A DNA stretch of 64,000 nucleotides from positions 595,313 through 659,312 of the forward strand of contig NZ_JACHXS010000003.1 of NCBI RefSeq assembly GCF_014192225.1, in the 5' to 3' direction. Positions within the stretch are counted from its first letter, which is position 1; every line of letters starts with the position of its first letter. Shown here in pieces: positions 59,589 to 64,000 of this stretch. Below the pieces are notes generated by a model. The model had not been told where the DNA came from. It did not search any database and was given only the letters and a program-made list of their open reading frames with translations. The translations under genes and the position numbers were made by a program. The DNA comes from Pseudoduganella umbonata. GTDB lineage: Bacteria > Pseudomonadota > Gammaproteobacteria > Burkholderiales > Burkholderiaceae_D.

Positions 59589-59888
59589 TAGATTCTCCTA
59601 ATCGGTTCAATGGACGCCGACGCCCATTACGGTCGAGACCGCGTAACACCGGCATGCACATCATGAACGTTTAGAAAAAGTGCAAGTATAGGAACGCGAC
59701 GACAGCGCGTGTAGGACTTTACCCGCCTGATTTGCAACGAACGATCGCGGTCCGCCTGTACTTTGTCGGTTCGGGCTGGCCGCTTCGGCTGGCAGGTGGG
59801 TTACCCCGGTTTTTTCCATCACGGCCGGGGAAGCCGCTCATGCCTCGGATACTTCCAGAACTTCTGATACCTGATGCCTGCATTCCTC

Positions 59889-60935
59889 TCAAACGGACTG
59901 CTCCGTATGCCCTTCGGCGACCAGCAGCCGCCGCAGCACCTCGCCATCGCGCTGCGCGGCCGCGGCCTGCTGCAGGTAATCGGCGGCGGTTTGCGCATGC
60001 CCGAGGGACAGCGCGCTTTGTGCCATCTGCCGCAGCAGCTTTTCCTTTTCCGTCAGTGCCCGCACCGCCGACCACAGCGATTCCTCGACGGCCACGCCCT
60101 GCTGCTCGCTCAGGTGGCGCTCGGTAAACGCGTGCCCCGTGTGGCAGCGGAAACGCGTTGGCGCCTGGCCCTGCATTTCCCACAGCGTACCATGACATTC
60201 GGGGCAGGTGAACGTCGATGGCGTACCGATCCGTGACAGTGTTTCCATGTCGCTTTCCTCGATAGCAAAGCGGTTTTCCAGCCGCACCCATTCCGGCACC
60301 TCGCGCGGCCGGCCGCGCGCCTCCGCCAGGCTTTCATCCAGCATGCGCTCCAGCGCGGGACCGATGTCGGCGACTGGCAGCACGCGGTCCACCTCGACGT
60401 TGCGGATGGCGCTTTCCGGCATGTCCGGCGCCTGCGCTTCGTCGGGCGATTGCACGATCGCCCGGCCGCCGCAAGCCTTGATGGCCTGCAGTCCGGAGGT
60501 ACCGTCGTCGAGCATGCCGGTGAGGAGCACGCCGATCGCCCGCGGCCCGAACGCGGCGGCGGCCGAGCGGAACAGCGGGTCGATCGCGGGCCGCGCATGG
60601 TTCTCGCGCGCGGTGCGCGACAGCAGCACACGGGTGTGGCCGCTACCGATGTCCGGATCGCGTGCGACCAGGAGGTGGAAATCGGGCGGTGCGACGAGGA
60701 TGCGGCCGGGTTCGAGCACGTCGCCATCGCGTGCATGGCGCACCGGCAGGCGTGCCGCCCGCGCCAGCAGCGACGGCAGGATGCTGTCGTGATTGCCGAT
60801 GTGCATGACGACCAGCACGGCCGCCGCGAACTGCGGCGGCAGCGTGGCCACGAAGGTCTGCAAGGCGGCGACACCTCCGGTGGAGGCGCCGACGACGACC
60901 GCGTCATCCGCGGCAAAAATGGGGCGCTGGTTCAT
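59889..60935 (-). CDS. cheB: CheB-type methylesterase with C-terminal zinc-ribbon domain
   Basis: 348 residues, no receiver domain. Methylesterase core with S18 (GASTGG), H45 (MHIG) and D144 (TGMLDDG). The C-terminal third has a zinc ribbon CPECHGTLWEMQG with RCHTGHAF and a helical tail. Lies next to a CheR-type sensor protein, so it likely acts on a related non-chemotactic pathway. Start ATG 60935 gives MNQRPIFAADDAVVVGAST. Confidence 0.88.
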   Translation of the reverse strand: MNQRPIFAADDAVVVGASTGGVAALQTFVATLPPQFAAAVLVVMHIGNHDSILPSLLARAARLPVRHARDGDVLEPGRILVAPPDFHLLVARDPDIGSGHTRVLLSRTARENHARPAIDPLFRSAAAAFGPRAIGVLLTGMLDDGTSGLQAIKACGGRAIVQSPDEAQAPDMPESAIRNVEVDRVLPVADIGPALERMLDESLAEARGRPREVPEWVRLENRFAIEESDMETLSRIGTPSTFTCPECHGTLWEMQGQAPTRFRCHTGHAFTERHLSEQQGVAVEESLWSAVRALTEKEKLLRQMAQSALSLGHAQTAADYLQQAAAAQRDGEVLRRLLVAEGHTEQSV

Positions 60936-60997
60936 CCGTGAAGGGTGCCAGCGCCGTGCCATGCGGTCAGTGCGGTGGGCCACATTGGGCAGCGCCG

Positions 60998-63900
60998 CTA
61001 CTGCGGGGACAACAGCCGAGCGACCCGTTCGTTCAGCAGTTCCAGCGTGACCGGTTTCGTCATGAAGTCGGAGAAACCGGCGTTGCGCGCGCGCTGTACA
61101 TCCTGGTCGCGGGCGAGGCCGCTCAGGGCGATGGCCGGCAGCCCCTGCAGTTTGGGCTGGGCGCGCACCGCCTCGATGAACTCGAACCCGTCCATGTCCG
61201 GCATCGACAGGTCGGAAATCACCAGATCGACGCTCTGCTCGCCCAGCAGCTGGAGCGCGCGACGCGCGGTGGTGGCCACGTGCACTTCGGCGCCTTCCAG
61301 TTCCAGCAGCGCCTGGAAGGTTTCGGCCGTGTCCTCGGTATCGTCGAGGATCAGCACGCGCCGGCCGGCCAGCGCGCCCACCTCGCCCGCCGCATCGGCC
61401 GTGTCGCTGGCGGGCGATTCATTGACCAGCGGCAGCCAGACCGTGAAGCGGCTGCCCTTGCCGGCGCCTTCCGACGCGGCTTCCACCCGGCCGCCATGCA
61501 GTTCGACAAGCTGGCGCACCAGTGCCAGGCCGATGCCCAGCCCGGCCTTGCTGCGCACCGCCTGGGCGGTGCCCTGGCGGTACATGCGGAACACGTCCGG
61601 CAGGTGTTCGGCCGCGATGCCGGCGCCCGTGTCGGTCACGTCCAGCCGCGCCTCGCCTTCCTCGCGCACCAGGCGCAGCGTGACGGTGCCGCCGGCCGGC
61701 GTGAATTTCACGGCATTGCTGAGCAGGTTCAGCATCACCTGTTCGATGCGCACCGGATCGGCCGACACCACCAGCGGATCGTCGGGCAGCAGCACCCGCA
61801 AGGTCAGCCCTTCGACCACGGGGTCGGCCTGCATCACCTCGATCAGGCGCGTGGCGCTGTCGGCCAGGTCGACCTCGCGGCACGCCAGCGCCAGCTTGCC
61901 GGTATTGACGCGCGACATGTCCATCAGGTCTTCGATGATCTTGGCCTGGCTGGCCACGGAATTGCGGATGATCGACGCGGCGCGCAGCGCCGGCGGCGAT
62001 TGGCGCACCGCGGGCAGCCGCGACAGCAGCTCCACGTTGATATAGATGAGGTTCAGCGGATGGCGCAGCTCATGCGACATCACGGCCAGGAACTCGTCCT
62101 TCATGGCGCTGTCGGTCTCGGCCTGCGTGCGGCTGGCCTGCTCGGACCACAGCGCGGCTTCGCGGCGCTGTTCCTGCTGGGCACGCGAGGTCTGGTCGCG
62201 GGCGATCTTGGCGAATCCCCGGAACCGGGCGTTGTGCAGCGGCGTCGTGACGCCGGCGCAGAAAAACCGCGTGCCGTCCTTGCGCATGTGCCAGCGTTCG
62301 TCTTCGGCGCGGCCTTCGTCGGTGGCGCGGCGGCGCTCGTTCTCCGGCGCGCCGCCGGCCAGGTCTTCCGGCGTGAAGATCATGTCGAGGCTGCTGCCCA
62401 GCGCTTCTTCCTCGGTCCAGCCGAAGGTGCGCTCGGCACCCTTGTTCCAGCCGGTGACGCGGCCTTCGGCATCGGTACTGATGATCGCATAGTCGTCGGT
62501 GCTTTCGGCCACCAGCCGCATCCACATTTCGCTGGTGCGCACCTGCTCTTCCGCCTCGCGGCGGCGGGTGATGTCGAAGAAGGTCATCACGGCGCCTTCA
62601 ATCTTGTCCTCGGTGGTGCGGTACGGCAGCAGCCGGATGATGTAGTAGCGCCCTTCGCTGCTGCGCACCTCGCGCTCGACGGGGCGCAGTGTCTCGAAGG
62701 TGGACGACACGTCGCCGGCCAGCTGGTCGTACTCGAGCCGGTGCGTGATGTCGAGCAGCGAGCGGCCGATGTCGGTCGGGATGATCGAGAAGATGTCGGC
62801 CGCGCGCGGCGTGAAGCGCTTGATGCGCATGGCCCGGTCGACGAAGACGGTGGCGATGTCGGTCGAGGCGATCAGGTTGTTCAGGTCGTCATTGGCCTTG
62901 CCGGTTTCCTCGACCTTCACCTTCAGCTCATAGTTGACGGTGATGAGTTCCTCGTTGACCGACTGCAGCTCCTCCTTCGAGGTTTCCAGTTCCTCCGTGG
63001 CTGAGCGCAATTCCTCGTTGATCGCCTGCAATTCCTCATTCGATGCGCGCAGTTCCTCGTTGGAGACTTCGGCATGCTCGATGGTTTCCTGCAGTTTTTC
63101 CTTGCTGCGCTGCAGTTCCGCTTCCAGCTGCTCGAGCACCAGGTCCTTGTGCGGGGCCGGGGCCGTGGCGGCACCGCTGCCGCCCGCCTGCAGCGTCTCG
63201 TCGAACATCACCAGCATGAAATCCATGTTGGCCACCCCATCGGTGAACGGCTGCACGGCAATGCTGACGAAGAAATCCTGGTCCTCGCGCCGGACCGGCA
63301 CGCGCGCGCCCTCGACGTTCTGGCCGCTCTGCTGGGCCTGGTACAGCGCCGTGCGCAGCTCCAGCCGCAATTCCGGCAGGATCAGCGCCAGCGCGTTGCG
63401 CGACGGCTCGCCGCCCACGTGGCGCAGGAAGCGCCCGGCCGCATCGGACATGTGGACGATATTGGTTTCGCGGTCCACCACCAGGCTGGGCGGCGCGAAC
63501 TTCGCCAGCGCCCGCTGGTGTACTTCGGCAAAGGAAAACTGGCGGCGCGCTCCCGGGCCCGCCTGCGCCAGTTCCGGCACCCGGCTCACCGGCGAATGCG
63601 ACAGCACCGGCACGTAGCGCGCCGCACGCGACAGCGGCCGCGCCCGGTAGATACGGTTCTTCTTGTCGAACGGCACAAAGAATTCAGCCGCCGCATCGGC
63701 CGATTCGGACGAGCCGAGGAACAGGAAGCCGTCGGGTTTCAGCGCCGAATGGAACATCTGCAGCACGCGCAGCTGCACGTCGCGGTTCAGGTAGATCAGC
63801 AGGTTGCGGCAGGAAACCATGTCCAGCTTCGAGAACGGCGGGTCGCGCAGCAGGTTGTGCGAGGCGAACAGGATGCGGTCGCGGATCGTCTTGCGGATGC

Positions 63901-64000
63901 GGAAGCGGTCGTCTTCCTTCGTGAAGAACTGGCGCATGCGCGACGGCGGCACGTCCATCACGATCGAGGCCGGGTAGACGCCGGCGCGCGCGGTGGCGAT
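60998..64000 (-). CDS. CheR-PAS-histidine kinase-receiver fusion (partial, runs off edge)
   Basis: The frame stays open to the window edge: upstream codons read ATARAGVYPASIVMDV, a CheR segment, so the gene continues beyond 64000. In order: CheR C-terminal part (FASHNLLRDPPFSKLDMVSCRNLLIYLNR, in part), a helical coiled coil (EELRASNEELQAINEELRSA, in part), PAS domains, HisKA with H in MSHELRHPLN, HATPase (DTGAGI, GIGLAL) and a C-terminal receiver (LILDDTEDTAE, D in ISDLSMPDMDG, KPV). The upstream CheB part may lie outside. A multi-module sensor of the CheB/CheR-PAS-kinase class, with CheB (59889-60935) downstream. Confidence 0.93.
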   Translation of the reverse strand: MATARAGVYPASIVMDVPPSRMRQFFTKEDDRFRIRKTIRDRILFASHNLLRDPPFSKLDMVSCRNLLIYLNRDVQLRVLQMFHSALKPDGFLFLGSSESADAAAEFFVPFDKKNRIYRARPLSRAARYVPVLSHSPVSRVPELAQAGPGARRQFSFAEVHQRALAKFAPPSLVVDRETNIVHMSDAAGRFLRHVGGEPSRNALALILPELRLELRTALYQAQQSGQNVEGARVPVRREDQDFFVSIAVQPFTDGVANMDFMLVMFDETLQAGGSGAATAPAPHKDLVLEQLEAELQRSKEKLQETIEHAEVSNEELRASNEELQAINEELRSATEELETSKEELQSVNEELITVNYELKVKVEETGKANDDLNNLIASTDIATVFVDRAMRIKRFTPRAADIFSIIPTDIGRSLLDITHRLEYDQLAGDVSSTFETLRPVEREVRSSEGRYYIIRLLPYRTTEDKIEGAVMTFFDITRRREAEEQVRTSEMWMRLVAESTDDYAIISTDAEGRVTGWNKGAERTFGWTEEEALGSSLDMIFTPEDLAGGAPENERRRATDEGRAEDERWHMRKDGTRFFCAGVTTPLHNARFRGFAKIARDQTSRAQQEQRREAALWSEQASRTQAETDSAMKDEFLAVMSHELRHPLNLIYINVELLSRLPAVRQSPPALRAASIIRNSVASQAKIIEDLMDMSRVNTGKLALACREVDLADSATRLIEVMQADPVVEGLTLRVLLPDDPLVVSADPVRIEQVMLNLLSNAVKFTPAGGTVTLRLVREEGEARLDVTDTGAGIAAEHLPDVFRMYRQGTAQAVRSKAGLGIGLALVRQLVELHGGRVEAASEGAGKGSRFTVWLPLVNESPASDTADAAGEVGALAGRRVLILDDTEDTAETFQALLELEGAEVHVATTARRALQLLGEQSVDLVISDLSMPDMDGFEFIEAVRAQPKLQGLPAIALSGLARDQDVQRARNAGFSDFMTKPVTLELLNERVARLLSPQ

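Overview
The window is GC-rich and densely coded. The gene content points to a betaproteobacterium of the Oxalobacteraceae (Massilia/Duganella type): a PEP-CTERM protein, a cytosolic poly-HAMP hybrid kinase, a FliA-type promoter before a chemoreceptor, ssu sulfonate genes, and many two-component and chemotaxis proteins. This assignment comes from reading protein sequences; no database was searched. No rRNA, tRNA, CRISPR array or prophage was seen. The only complete mobile element is one IS1595-type insertion with a perfect 8-bp target duplication.

Layout. 0.2-9.5 kb: a CHASE hybrid kinase, a MOSC-type protein with an unusual tail, a PEP-CTERM protein, a transposase remnant, exonuclease III, a prolyl oligopeptidase and a GNAT acetyltransferase. 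9.9-20.2 kb: signalling block with a receiver-GGDEF-degenerate EAL protein, a 1634-residue poly-HAMP kinase with three receivers, a CheR-like protein lacking the usual SAM motif, and a Cache chemoreceptor behind a FliA-type promoter. 20.2-27.6 kb: YceI-like proteins, an HD hydrolase, a stand-alone receiver flanked by two related 141-nt non-coding elements each carrying three DnaA-box-like 9-mers, a split chromate transporter, DoxX and an amidohydrolase. 28.1-40.5 kb: sulfur island with ssuEADCB, a divergent SfnB/DszC-like flavoprotein, a MetNIQ-type importer, a second SsuABC-type importer and a serine acetyltransferase. 40.7-50.4 kb: two MFS exporters, a cysteine-rich HTH regulator with a nearby operator-like palindrome, trxC, a UvrA-type ATPase overlapping a YedK/SRAP protein, and an alpha/beta hydrolase. 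50.7-64 kb: an orphan flagellar-rod-like protein, the IS, a HAD phosphatase, a phytanoyl-CoA dioxygenase-like enzyme, a LOV histidine kinase, a pseudo-receiver, a phosphoribosyltransferase, a DUF892 ferritin-like protein, a ZIP transporter with manganese catalase, CheB and a CheR-PAS-kinase-receiver protein cut by the window edge.

Two families of dispersed palindromic repeats run through intergenic space. One is a 39-bp element in three clusters (11 copies at about 27.9, 36.4 and 49.0 kb). The other is a 41-bp terminator-like element in two clusters in opposite orientation (39.4 and 42.3 kb). The most unusual signal is the pair of gapless, similarly spaced triple DnaA-box elements at 21720-21860 and 22931-23071, whose layout recalls DnaA-regulating loci such as E. 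coli DARS.

How it fits together: the sulfur island would let the cell import organosulfonates, release sulfite with SsuD/SsuE, take up further organosulfur compounds, and feed cysteine synthesis. The signalling genes probably integrate redox, chemical and blue-light cues into chemotaxis-like and c-di-GMP outputs. The 57-60 kb block (DUF892, ZIP, Mn-catalase) looks like peroxide and metal stress defence.
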